A stretch of DNA of 30,717 nucleotides from Spirochaeta sp. Its GTDB lineage: Bacteria; Spirochaetota; Spirochaetia; DSM-27196; SLAA01. A program made the translations under genes and the position numbers. Numbering within the stretch: position 1 is the first letter of the stretch; the number at the start of each line of letters is the position of its first letter. The DNA lies in contig JAIVHN010000011.1 in assembly GCA_020201015.1 (NCBI GenBank), positions 1 through 30,717 of the forward strand. Direction: 5' to 3'. Shown here piece after piece: positions 7,790 to 15,571 of the stretch. The notes below the pieces were generated by a model that was given only the letters and a program-made list of their open reading frames with translations, did no database searches and was not told the origin of the DNA.

Positions 7790-8845
7790 CTAACGGCGCG
7801 GTCTGTCAAATTGGGTGGAGTTTTCCTCAACAGCTTGTGCTAAGCGTAGTTCTACGAGTTTCCGCTCAGTGATATCCTGAGTGACACCAAATACCCAGTG
7901 TTCAACGCCCTCTTTTTGAGTAGTGTCGCTTTTAATCCAGCGCACCTCTCCATTCGGCAGAATTATGCGAAACTCATAATGCTCATAGGGTGATCCTTGC
8001 TGAATACGCCGGTACACACGTCTTGCCCCCTCAACATCATCCGGATGTGTTATGGTCAACAGCGCCTCGCTGCTGAGGGCAGGCTGATCCTCCGGTATAC
8101 CAAAGACCTTGTAGTGTCCACTTGACCAGTAGGCTCGATCGGTAACGACGTTACGTTCCCAGTAGCCAATCTTAGCAAGATTCTCGGCCTGAGCCAGCCG
8201 AATAGAGCTTTGCCGGAGCTTCTCCAATATCTCGTTGTGCTCGGCGAGAATAAAAACTATGGTTAAGATCAGGCTGGTACCCGCGTTCACAACCATTGAT
8301 ATGCTGGCAAACTGTTGTCCGGTCAGCATAAGACTCGCCTGCAGCAATCCTATAAAGACAACAAGACCCAGACCGTAGGCGGCTCGCCCTAAGTGCTTGC
8401 GTGCTGCGACTCGTTCAAACCAAAGAACGCAAGCGCCCAAAAAAAACGAGAAACCTTGAAGAGCTATAAAGTACACCACAATCTCGGTGGTATTTGTTAG
8501 CAAGAAGCCTGGTACAGCGAGCAGTACCATCAGTACAATTATTAAGCGCACCGCTCTAAGAATAGCAAAATGAATGTAACAGGATGCGGCAAGCATGAGT
8601 AAGGTCGTGCCGATGTAGCCAGCGCCAGCCGCAAAGACAAGTTGTACTTCCACCGGTAGGGGCAGCATAGGACGTGCAATTCCCAGCAGGAACACCGAGG
8701 AAAGCGCGTAAAACACCCATCCGGAGAGAATTAACAGATAGAGCGGTCTGCGCGTTCGTATATAAAATTGTGCAAATATAACTGCCGCAACTACCCGAAT
8801 CGCTAAAAGACTGGGTATGCCGACCAAGTACGCCTCATTGAGCAT
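7790..8845 (-). CDS. Membrane PAS-domain sensor protein lacking an output domain
   Basis: About 351 aa. The first 205 or so residues contain roughly seven hydrophobic segments (LLAIRVVAAVIFAQFY, YLLILSGWVFYALSSVFLL and others), then a short coiled linker (EILEKLRQSSIRLAQAENLA), then one PAS domain (about 225-335: KIGYWERNV, THPDDVEGARRVYRR, NGEVRWIKS, FGVTQDITERK). The protein stops after LAQAVEE with a nonconserved tail, exactly where a HisKA_2 or GGDEF domain would normally begin, and none of the downstream frames before cysS shows such a domain. It may be a 3'-truncated kinase, in keeping with the ruined kinases next door. Two ATGs lie at 8851 and 8845; GAGGA abuts the first and is 6 nt from the second, so 8845 is preferred. 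Confidence 0.65.
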   Translation of the reverse strand: MLNEAYLVGIPSLLAIRVVAAVIFAQFYIRTRRPLYLLILSGWVFYALSSVFLLGIARPMLPLPVEVQLVFAAGAGYIGTTLLMLAASCYIHFAILRAVRLIIVLMVLLAVPGFLLTNTTEIVVYFIALQGFSFFLGACVLWFERVAARKHLGRAAYGLGLVVFIGLLQASLMLTGQQFASISMVVNAGTSLILTIVFILAEHNEILEKLRQSSIRLAQAENLAKIGYWERNVVTDRAYWSSGHYKVFGIPEDQPALSSEALLTITHPDDVEGARRVYRRIQQGSPYEHYEFRIILPNGEVRWIKSDTTQKEGVEHWVFGVTQDITERKLVELRLAQAVEENSTQFDRPRR

Positions 8846-8969
8846 GTTCATTCCTCAGGGCTAACTAATCTGAAAAACAAGGATACCGCCTTCATTCTTT
8901 TATTTTTTTAGCCTCTACAAGATGACCGAATACCACCAGTAAAGGCAAGGGGAAAAAACTGCACGAGCG

Positions 8970-8989
8970 GCACTCGTAAGGTCGAGTGC
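8970..8989. repeat. Perfect inverted repeat GCACTCG-N6-CGAGTGC
   Basis: A 7-bp perfect inverted repeat with a 6-base centre lies just upstream of the -35 box of the GNAT-nitrilase gene. The half sites GCACTC...GAGTGC match the core of the CIRCE heat-shock operator, but with 8 rather than 9 bases between them and without the outer TTA/TAA. It is a candidate operator. Confidence 0.5.
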
Positions 8990-8998
8990 TGCTATTGC

Positions 8999-9028
8999 TT
9001 GGACGCAATTTGCAAATATCGATACAAT
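8999..9028 (+). promoter_or_regulatory. Sigma70-type promoter of the GNAT-nitrilase gene, apparently leaderless
   Basis: TTGGAC (8999-9004), an 18-bp spacer and TACAAT (9023-9028) are followed after 7 nt by the ATG at 9036. There is no Shine-Dalgarno sequence in between. The arrangement matches those at 1563-1591 and 1626-1654. Confidence 0.55.
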
Positions 9029-9035
9029 ACTGGGC

Positions 9036-10571
9036 ATGAGCACAAGCGACTTACATCATTTGCAACTACGTAATTTGGGCATGGGCGACTATCCGGATGT
9101 CAAAGGTCTTATGGATCGCGTATACCACGATTTAGACGGTGCATGGCCTAAGAAGCTCATTGCTACACTTATACGACGGTTTCCGGAAGCCCAGTTCTGC
9201 ATTGAAGACAAGGGTAAGGTTATTGCTATGGCATTGACTGTGCGCGTTGACTACCGCAAGTTCTCTACTGCGCACACCTACAACGAACTGCTTGAGGGTA
9301 ACGACTCGGTCGTACATCACCCTGACGGAGACGCAATGTATGGGATCGATGTAGTAGTCGACCCTGACTATAGAGGATATCGACTCGGGCGCCGCCTCTA
9401 TGACGCACGCAAGGAACTATGCCGCGAACATAACTATCGCGCCATCATTGCCGGTGGGCGAATGCCCGAGTACCACAAGTACGCAGAGGAGCTGAGTCCG
9501 CAGCAGTACATTGAAAAGGTAAAACGCCAAGAGCTCTACGACCCGGTCCTAAGCTTCCAGTTGAGTAACGACTTCCAGGTTAAGCGGGTACTTGAGGACT
9601 ACATCCCCGAGGACCGCAAATCACACGGCAACGCAACCCTACTTGAGTGGAACAACATATATTATCAGCGAGTGCAGCCTTCGGTTATAGAGACCCCGCG
9701 CAGTACTGTGCGAATTGGTATGGTGCAGTGGCAAATGCGGCGGGTTGCTTCGGTGGAGCAGTTTCTTGAACAGGTTGAGTTCTTTGTTGATGCGATTTCG
9801 GACTATCAAAGTGATTTCTGCGTGTTTCCTGAGTTCTTCAACGCCGCACTTATGGGTCTTGGTGACCAAGAAACCAGCGTTGCTGCAATACGCTCACTTG
9901 CTGAATTCACCGCGACCATTTGTGAGGCACTAACCCATATGGCGGTCACATACAACGTGAATATCGTTGGTGGAAGCATGCCTGTGTGGGAAGACGAGGA
10001 GATGTACAACGTTGCATATCTGTTTAAACGTGACGGACGTGTCGACAAACAGTACAAGCTGCACGTAACTCCCCAGGAGCGGCGCAGCTGGAATATGAAA
10101 GGTGGCACAGGGCTGAAGGTGTTTGATACCGATGCTGGCAAAGTAGGGATTCTCACGTGTTACGATGTCGAGTTTCCCGAACTTGGTCGTATCATGGGTG
10201 ACTGGGGTATGCAAATTCTTTTTGTTCCCTTCTGGACAGATACTAAGAACGGCTACTTGAGGGTGCGCCGTACATCACAGGCACGCGCAATTGAGAACGA
10301 GTGCTATGTGGCCATTACCGGCAGCGTCGGGAACCTACCAAGAGTCGACAATTCCGAGATACAGTATTCTCAATCGGCGGTGTTTTCACCGTCTGACTTT
10401 GCTTTTCCCCATGATGCGGTCATGGCCGAGAGTACGCCAAACACCGAAATGACCCTGGTCGTGGATCTGGACCTGAATAAGCTCAAGGAGTTGCGCGCCG
10501 AAGGTTCGGTGAATAATTACAAGGACCGGCGCTTGGATCTGTATCAAGTAGAATGGCTTGGTGACCGGTAA
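9036..10571 (+). CDS. Bifunctional GNAT acetyltransferase / nitrilase-superfamily amidohydrolase
   Basis: A 511-aa fusion. Residues 1-200 are a GNAT N-acetyltransferase domain with the acetyl-CoA loop VVVDPDYRGYRLGRRLYDA (106-124). Residues 225-510 are a carbon-nitrogen hydrolase domain with the Glu-Lys-Cys triad: E266 in VFPEFFNAALMG, K341 in DKQYKLHVTPQE, and C375 in GILTCYDVEFPEL. The nitrilase domain is expected to hydrolyse an amide or nitrile C-N bond, and the GNAT domain to acetylate an amine. The same fusion occurs in other bacteria (Bacillus YhcX is the named example I know), with unknown substrates. The gene stands alone and overlaps the end of the PrsW-like gene by 28 bases in convergent orientation. 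It has no signal peptide and is likely cytoplasmic. The domain call is firm; the reaction is unknown. Confidence 0.9.
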   Translation: MSTSDLHHLQLRNLGMGDYPDVKGLMDRVYHDLDGAWPKKLIATLIRRFPEAQFCIEDKGKVIAMALTVRVDYRKFSTAHTYNELLEGNDSVVHHPDGDAMYGIDVVVDPDYRGYRLGRRLYDARKELCREHNYRAIIAGGRMPEYHKYAEELSPQQYIEKVKRQELYDPVLSFQLSNDFQVKRVLEDYIPEDRKSHGNATLLEWNNIYYQRVQPSVIETPRSTVRIGMVQWQMRRVASVEQFLEQVEFFVDAISDYQSDFCVFPEFFNAALMGLGDQETSVAAIRSLAEFTATICEALTHMAVTYNVNIVGGSMPVWEDEEMYNVAYLFKRDGRVDKQYKLHVTPQERRSWNMKGGTGLKVFDTDAGKVGILTCYDVEFPELGRIMGDWGMQILFVPFWTDTKNGYLRVRRTSQARAIENECYVAITGSVGNLPRVDNSEIQYSQSAVFSPSDFAFPHDAVMAESTPNTEMTLVVDLDLNKLKELRAEGSVNNYKDRRLDLYQVEWLGDR

Positions 10572-11218
10572 TGCAGGTAAAACGCCAGAGATGTGACAAG
10601 CAAACTTGGCATCAGCCGTAAGCTAAAGGGCAGGCTACTTATAAGCATGAAATAGTTGTGGAGCGCGTGAAGCGTGACTGCAAGAGCCACCGCGAGTAAG
10701 GCTATGAGCGCCCCTAAAAATGATGTCTTTGTCTGCGTTTGTACCGGCTTGAGTTTACGCAGGGTAAGCACCGCGGCCACCAAGACAACCGAGCAGCCAG
10801 CATGAAGCGCTGGCACTACCAATGCACGAGTCCAGAGAAGGGAGGCAGGAACGGTGACGTACACTGCGTTCTCGATAACCGCAAAGACAAGTGCGGTAGC
10901 GGCTGCAGTTCGTATGATTGGCCGAGTTGGACCGGCTTCAGGCCGAAAGACCAGAAAGAACGCTGCAAGCTTAGCTGCTTCTTCAGAAAAAGCTGCTACA
11001 AAGGCGTGAGTGGCTGCGAACTCTGCAGGAAAACCTGTCGGGAGTGCACGGCGACGTATTTCCAACAGGGCCAACGCTAGAATAATACCTATGAGTCCGG
11101 CCATGGCGGCATGCACCAGGCTACTTAGCAGACTTCGGCGTGACTGGGACCTCAGCAAAAGAGGCAGCAGTGCCACCGGAAGCAGAAGAACGACCAAACG
11201 TAGCAGCGTTTCCGGCAT
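10544..11218 (-). CDS. PrsW-like intramembrane metalloprotease
   Basis: A 224-aa membrane protein with about seven hydrophobic segments and the PrsW-family motifs: EEAAK (79-83, the EExxK motif), FAVIENAVY (112-120, with E116-N117), H139 in PALHAG, and HALHNYF (184-190). PrsW cleaves anti-sigma factors in Bacillus, and related proteins are glutamic or metal-dependent membrane proteases. No sigma or anti-sigma gene is nearby, so the substrate is unknown. It starts 11 nt after the hisC stop and is probably cotranscribed with it. Its 3' end overlaps that of the GNAT-nitrilase gene by 28 bases. Confidence 0.75.
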   Translation of the reverse strand: MPETLLRLVVLLLPVALLPLLLRSQSRRSLLSSLVHAAMAGLIGIILALALLEIRRRALPTGFPAEFAATHAFVAAFSEEAAKLAAFFLVFRPEAGPTRPIIRTAAATALVFAVIENAVYVTVPASLLWTRALVVPALHAGCSVVLVAAVLTLRKLKPVQTQTKTSFLGALIALLAVALAVTLHALHNYFMLISSLPFSLRLMPSLLVTSLAFYLHYRSPSHST

Positions 11219-11229
11219 GGCCTTGTCCT

Positions 11230-12297
11230 TTACTGGTTGCGGACTCCGTGCTTTCCGCGAAGCTCGCGCAGACCGTTTATTACCTTCCGGTTGTCCGCCG
11301 CTCGCCCAATTGTAACTCGAATGTGTTCGTGAAGGCCAAAACTGGCAAGGCTGCGTACCGAGACACCATGCTTTTCAAGTATGCGCACCGCATCGGCTGC
11401 CGGACAACCTACGTTAATGCATAAGAAGTTCGACTGTGTGGGATAGTACTCCATTCCGATATCGCGTAGACGAAACGGAGCATCTTGGAGCGCGGCGGCG
11501 GCAGCCGCCTGAGCGGCAAGGCCTACGTTAAACGGTTGTTTGACGCAGAGCAGGTTGTGAATGAGTTCGGGCTGACCCATACCATAGCCAACCCGTAAAC
11601 CGGCTAAACCGTAAATCTTACTAAAGGTGCGGAGTACAATGACATTGGGGTACGTCGCTAAGATTTCTTTAAACCGCGGGAAATCCGGCGAGTAGGCATA
11701 CTCGGCGTAGGCTTCGTCCAGTACAACGAGTGTGTCACCGGGCAGTTGTGCAATGAAAGCCGCAATATCGTCATGAGTCCTAAAGGTTCCGGTTGGATTA
11801 TTAGGGTTGCAGAGAAAAACAACTTTCGGATGTGCCCCGTTGGTGAATGCACCAATCATGTTTTCCAGGTCATACTGACCGTTAACGACAGGATATTCCT
11901 GCACGACGCCATCATAGAGTGTAGTTGCAAAGCGATACTGCGAGAAGGTCTCAGCCGCGGTGACTACCGTCTCACCGGGATTGATATAAGCGGCTGCGAT
12001 CAAGGTCATAATTTCGTCAGACCCGTTTCCCACAATGATCTGCTCGGGAGACATTCCGTGGTACTCGGCTATCGCTAAGCGCAAAGCCCCAGCTGCCCCG
12101 TCAGGGTAGCGGTGCAGCAACTCGGCGTTGGCGTGGTATGCAGCTTGAGCGGCGGTGGACGGTCCTAAGGGGTTCTCGTTGGATGAGAGTTTCACTGTAT
12201 TTGGTGCTTGTTCCCCCGGGTGATACGGATTAAGACGGTCGAGCATGGACCGGGCGGGGATGGCCGTAACCTTAGCCACTACGTTTATCCTTTTCAT
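11230..12297 (-). CDS. hisC: Histidinol-phosphate aminotransferase
   Basis: A fold-type I PLP aminotransferase of about 355 aa that converts imidazole-acetol phosphate plus glutamate to histidinol phosphate in histidine synthesis. Visible motifs are LSSNENPLGPS near the N-terminus, CNPNNPTGTF, VVLDEAYAEYA, the PLP-lysine motif FSKIYGLAGLRVGYG, and the C-terminal HIRVTIGR with the phosphate-binding Arg. The frame is open further upstream, but that extension is low-complexity (PPRRQQTKQN) and overlaps the preceding gene. I chose ATG 12297, which has AGGA 5 nt before it and begins MKRINVVAKV. It overlaps the DUF3783 gene by 26 bases, indicating translational coupling. No other his gene is here. 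A related aromatic or general aminotransferase activity cannot be excluded. Confidence 0.85.
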   Translation of the reverse strand: MKRINVVAKVTAIPARSMLDRLNPYHPGEQAPNTVKLSSNENPLGPSTAAQAAYHANAELLHRYPDGAAGALRLAIAEYHGMSPEQIIVGNGSDEIMTLIAAAYINPGETVVTAAETFSQYRFATTLYDGVVQEYPVVNGQYDLENMIGAFTNGAHPKVVFLCNPNNPTGTFRTHDDIAAFIAQLPGDTLVVLDEAYAEYAYSPDFPRFKEILATYPNVIVLRTFSKIYGLAGLRVGYGMGQPELIHNLLCVKQPFNVGLAAQAAAAAALQDAPFRLRDIGMEYYPTQSNFLCINVGCPAADAVRILEKHGVSVRSLASFGLHEHIRVTIGRAADNRKVINGLRELRGKHGVRNQ

Positions 12298-12649
12298 CGG
12301 CTTCCTGCGTGCTGTTGGATTCTGCTTTGTCTGCTGTCGCCGCGGCGGCAGCCGAATCTCCGGCGGCGGCCTTGCGGGCTGCGGCGGCATCTCTGGCAGC
12401 AACCACCTCCGGTGGTGGATTCTTCCTAAGATACTCATGGTCTTGTGATATATCTACAAGGAGATCCTTTAGTTTCATCTCTATCGATGTCGGAGTGGTT
12501 TTTGCAAAAATGAGCTGCCGCGGATTTGCAACAGCGGAGCGTACGGCGCGCATGACGAGGTCGAGCTCTTCGTTCGTAAAACCATTAAGGAGGACAACCC
12601 GGTTTTGTAACTCAGGTGCCTCGCGCTGTTCTGGTTTTTGGTTTCCCAT
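12272..12649 (-). CDS. DUF3783-domain small protein
   Basis: A 125-aa soluble protein. Residues 20-85 (RVVLLNGFTNEELDLVMRAV through LLVDISQDHEYLRKNPP) resemble the DUF3783 family, a small alpha/beta domain of unknown function. The C-terminal 40 residues are an Ala/Lys/Asp-rich, probably disordered tail (AAAARKAAAG, AAAATADKAE). The start at ATG 12649 is set by GGGAGG 9 nt upstream; an upstream in-frame start lacks a ribosome site. It is the first gene of a likely operon with hisC and the PrsW-like gene. A weak promoter (TTGCAT 12747-12742, 17 bp, TACTCT 12724-12719) may drive it. Confidence 0.7.
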   Translation of the reverse strand: MGNQKPEQREAPELQNRVVLLNGFTNEELDLVMRAVRSAVANPRQLIFAKTTPTSIEMKLKDLLVDISQDHEYLRKNPPPEVVAARDAAAARKAAAGDSAAAAATADKAESNSTQEADEKDKRSG

Positions 12650-12811
12650 TATAGCATTCCTCCCGCAGCGCTTGTGACCCAGCCATTGGGTTGTAGTTTT
12701 CAGTGTTCCTGCCTGCACAGAGTAATCGTAACTCGTCCAAGATGCAATACATCCATGACTCATTGCCTTTGATACACAGGTTTATACACCACTATCCGTA
12801 CTCACGTGACG

Positions 12812-12840
12812 TTGTCGGAAACCTATATGCTCAGTATATT
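12812..12840 (+). promoter_or_regulatory. Sigma70-type promoter of clpB
   Basis: TTGTCG (12812-12817), a 17-bp spacer and TATATT (12835-12840) lie about 48 bp before the clpB ATG. There is no CIRCE operator and no obvious sigma32-type promoter between 12764 and 12888. Confidence 0.5.
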
Positions 12841-12888
12841 TGAGAGGTCAGCGCGCGAGTTCAACATCTCAACAAGGAGATTATCTCT

Positions 12889-15465
12889 ATGGACTATGAA
12901 CGTCTAACGGTTCGGGCCGCCGAGGCCCTGCAACAAGCCACGGCAATTGCTCATCGTCATGATCACGGTATGCTTGAGGTTGAGCACGTGCTCTTGGCCC
13001 TCCTCGAGCAGCAGGACGGCGTGTTGCCTCCGCTTCTCAAAAGGCTTGGCGTGGCCGATGGACAGTTCCGCGAGGTACTTGAGCGCAGACTAGAACAGTA
13101 CCCCCGCGTATACGGCGAATCGGCGCAGATGCAGCTCTCCAGTAAAACAGGTCGCATGCTTGCAAAATCCGAGTCCGAGGCACACTTGCTGCACGATCAG
13201 TATGTCTCAGGCGAACACATGCTCCTTGCCCTCCTTAAAGATGGCGGCGATATCGCTAAGGACCTGCAGGCAGTTGGTGTAACCCGTGATGGTCTTATGA
13301 CAGCCCTTAAAGCGTTGCGGGGCAATAAACGGGTAGACAGCCAAGATCCGGAAGCCGGGTACGAGGTGCTCGACAAATATTGCCGCAACCTAACCGGCTT
13401 AGCACGCAACGAAAAGCTTGACCCGGTTATTGGACGCGACGACGAAATACGGCGGGTCATGCAGGTGCTTTCACGGCGCACCAAGAACAACCCGGTGCTT
13501 ATTGGTGACCCAGGCGTTGGAAAAACCGCAATTGTAGAAGGACTTGCACGTCGCATTGTTTCGGGCGACGTGCCGGAGAGCATTAAAGAAAAGGAAGTGC
13601 TTGCGCTTGATATAGGTGCATTAGTCGCGGGTACCAAGTTTCGCGGTGAGTTTGAGGAACGGCTGAAGGCGGTCATCAAGGAAATAACCGATGCCGATGG
13701 CAGAATCATTCTGTTCATAGATGAGCTGCACACCATTATGGGAGCAGGCGCAGCCGAGGGTGCTGTAGATGCCTCAAACCTCTTAAAGCCAGCACTTGCT
13801 CGTGGTGAGCTGCGTACCATAGGTGCCACTACCTTAGACGAGTATCGCAAACATATAGAGAAAGACGCGGCCTTTGAGCGACGTTTTCAAACGGTGTATA
13901 CCGGTGAGCCCTCGGTTGAGAATACGGTTGCTATTCTACGCGGACTGAAAGAACGTTACGAGGTCCACCACGGAGTTCGCATTCGTGACGAGGCCATTAT
14001 CGCGGCCGCTACGCTCTCGGACCGCTACATCACTGCACGGTTTCTGCCGGACAAAGCCATTGATTTAATAGATGAGGCTGCGAGCCGGCTCAAAATGGAG
14101 ATTGAAAGTCAGCCAATTGAACTTGACCAGCTTGAGCGTCGCATGCTGCAACTAAACATAGAAAAACAGGCACTTAGTAAAGAAAGCGATACCGCGTCAC
14201 GTGAACGACTTGCAACACTTGATCGTGAGCTTGATGAGGTAAAACAGCGGCACGACGCTATGAAGCTGCAGTGGCAGAACGAGAAGCATTCTATTGATGA
14301 AGTTCGCGAGCTTAAACAGCAGCTTGAGAACTATAAACTTGAGGAAAACCGCTACGAGCGTGATGGTGACCTATCGAGGGCTGCCGAGATTAAGCATGGC
14401 CTCATTCCGCAGACCGAACGGAAGCTGGCGGAGAAGACCGAAGAAATTGAACAGCTGGCAGGTGAGTCGCGTCTGCTGCGTGAGGAAGTATCTGAGGAAG
14501 ATATAGCGCTGGTTGTGTCGACCTGGACCGGTATTCCGGTAGCAAAAATGTTGCAGTCCGACATGCAAAAATTGTTAAGCTTGGAAGAGACGCTTGGACG
14601 GCGAGTCATTGGGCAGACAGAGGCGGTTACCGCAGTCGCGGATGCGATACGTCGGAACAAGAGCGGAATCTCGGACATCAACCGGCCCACCGGGGTCTTT
14701 CTCTTTATTGGACCAACCGGTGTCGGAAAAACCGAGTTGGCAAAGACCTTGGCCGAGTTTCTCTTTAACGACGACAAAGCCCTCACCCGCATAGACATGA
14801 GTGAGTACATGGAAAAGCATGCGGTGTCGCGGCTTATTGGTGCGCCTCCGGGTTACGTAGGGTATGAGCAAGGTGGTCAGCTAACCGAGGTAGTCCGGCG
14901 TCGTCCATACTCAGTTATACTCTTTGACGAAATTGAGAAAGCTCATCCTGATGTGTTTAATGTTTTGCTCCAACTGCTTGACGAGGGGCGCCTCACTGAT
15001 GGTCAAGGGCGGGTGGTTGATTTCCGTAACACCATAATTATCCTCACCAGCAATCTTGGTAGCGACCTTATTCTGCAGACCCAAGACTTGGATGGTATAC
15101 GCCCACAGATTCAAGAGTTGTTGCACCGTACCTTTAAGCCGGAGTTCCTCAATAGGCTGGATGAAGTGATAACCTTTCACCGTCTTGATCAGGAGCAGAT
15201 TCTTAAAATAGTTGATCTGGAACTTGAGCGCGTGCGCCGCCGACTGGCGGAAAAGCGGCTGCAAATTGAGCTGAGCAATGACGCAAAGCGCTATCTCTCG
15301 GAGATCGGGTTTGATCCGGCCTTTGGCGCTCGGCCACTCAAGCGCGCCGTGCAGCACCATTTGCAGAATCCCTTGGCCAAGTCCTTGCTGGCTGGCGAGT
15401 TTAGTGAAGGTGCGGTTATTCGGGTTGAACGTGGTCCGGATGGCTTGCTTTTCAGCAAAGCATAG
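12889..15465 (+). CDS. clpB: Protein disaggregase ClpB
   Basis: An 858-aa Hsp100 AAA+ disaggregase that works with DnaK to rescue aggregated proteins in the cytoplasm. It has the double Clp_N repeat (residues 1-145), a first AAA+ domain with GDPGVGKT (about 206-213) and LFIDELHTIMGAG, the long coiled-coil middle domain (about 405-520) that distinguishes ClpB from ClpA/ClpC, and a second AAA+ domain with GPTGVGKTELAK (about 608-619) and ILFDEIEKAHPDVFN. The length matches the family. AAGGAG lies 11 nt before the ATG. argH follows after about 105 bases. Confidence 0.97.
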   Translation: MDYERLTVRAAEALQQATAIAHRHDHGMLEVEHVLLALLEQQDGVLPPLLKRLGVADGQFREVLERRLEQYPRVYGESAQMQLSSKTGRMLAKSESEAHLLHDQYVSGEHMLLALLKDGGDIAKDLQAVGVTRDGLMTALKALRGNKRVDSQDPEAGYEVLDKYCRNLTGLARNEKLDPVIGRDDEIRRVMQVLSRRTKNNPVLIGDPGVGKTAIVEGLARRIVSGDVPESIKEKEVLALDIGALVAGTKFRGEFEERLKAVIKEITDADGRIILFIDELHTIMGAGAAEGAVDASNLLKPALARGELRTIGATTLDEYRKHIEKDAAFERRFQTVYTGEPSVENTVAILRGLKERYEVHHGVRIRDEAIIAAATLSDRYITARFLPDKAIDLIDEAASRLKMEIESQPIELDQLERRMLQLNIEKQALSKESDTASRERLATLDRELDEVKQRHDAMKLQWQNEKHSIDEVRELKQQLENYKLEENRYERDGDLSRAAEIKHGLIPQTERKLAEKTEEIEQLAGESRLLREEVSEEDIALVVSTWTGIPVAKMLQSDMQKLLSLEETLGRRVIGQTEAVTAVADAIRRNKSGISDINRPTGVFLFIGPTGVGKTELAKTLAEFLFNDDKALTRIDMSEYMEKHAVSRLIGAPPGYVGYEQGGQLTEVVRRRPYSVILFDEIEKAHPDVFNVLLQLLDEGRLTDGQGRVVDFRNTIIILTSNLGSDLILQTQDLDGIRPQIQELLHRTFKPEFLNRLDEVITFHRLDQEQILKIVDLELERVRRRLAEKRLQIELSNDAKRYLSEIGFDPAFGARPLKRAVQHHLQNPLAKSLLAGEFSEGAVIRVERGPDGLLFSKA

Positions 15466-15571
15466 CGGGCGGTCTCGCTGGCCAAGATATCGGGGCGCTC
15501 GGGGCTACCTCGGCGGGGCTTGAGTGCGTTCCGGCTATGCGGCATACTCCCATGGACACAAGGAGTACAAC

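Noticed and set aside
12764..12888. CIRCE or sigma32 control of clpB
   Set aside because: No TTAGCACTC-type repeat and no heat-shock promoter pattern is visible; only a sigma70-type promoter fits.
13197..13850. Open frame of 217 codons antisense to clpB
   Set aside because: Ser/Arg/Pro-rich composition typical of the reverse of a strongly coding frame; clpB is unmistakable here.
15260..15571. argH start upstream at 15524
   Set aside because: The frame is open there, but the extra 16 residues are not typical of ArgH and the Shine-Dalgarno sequence sits before GTG 15572.
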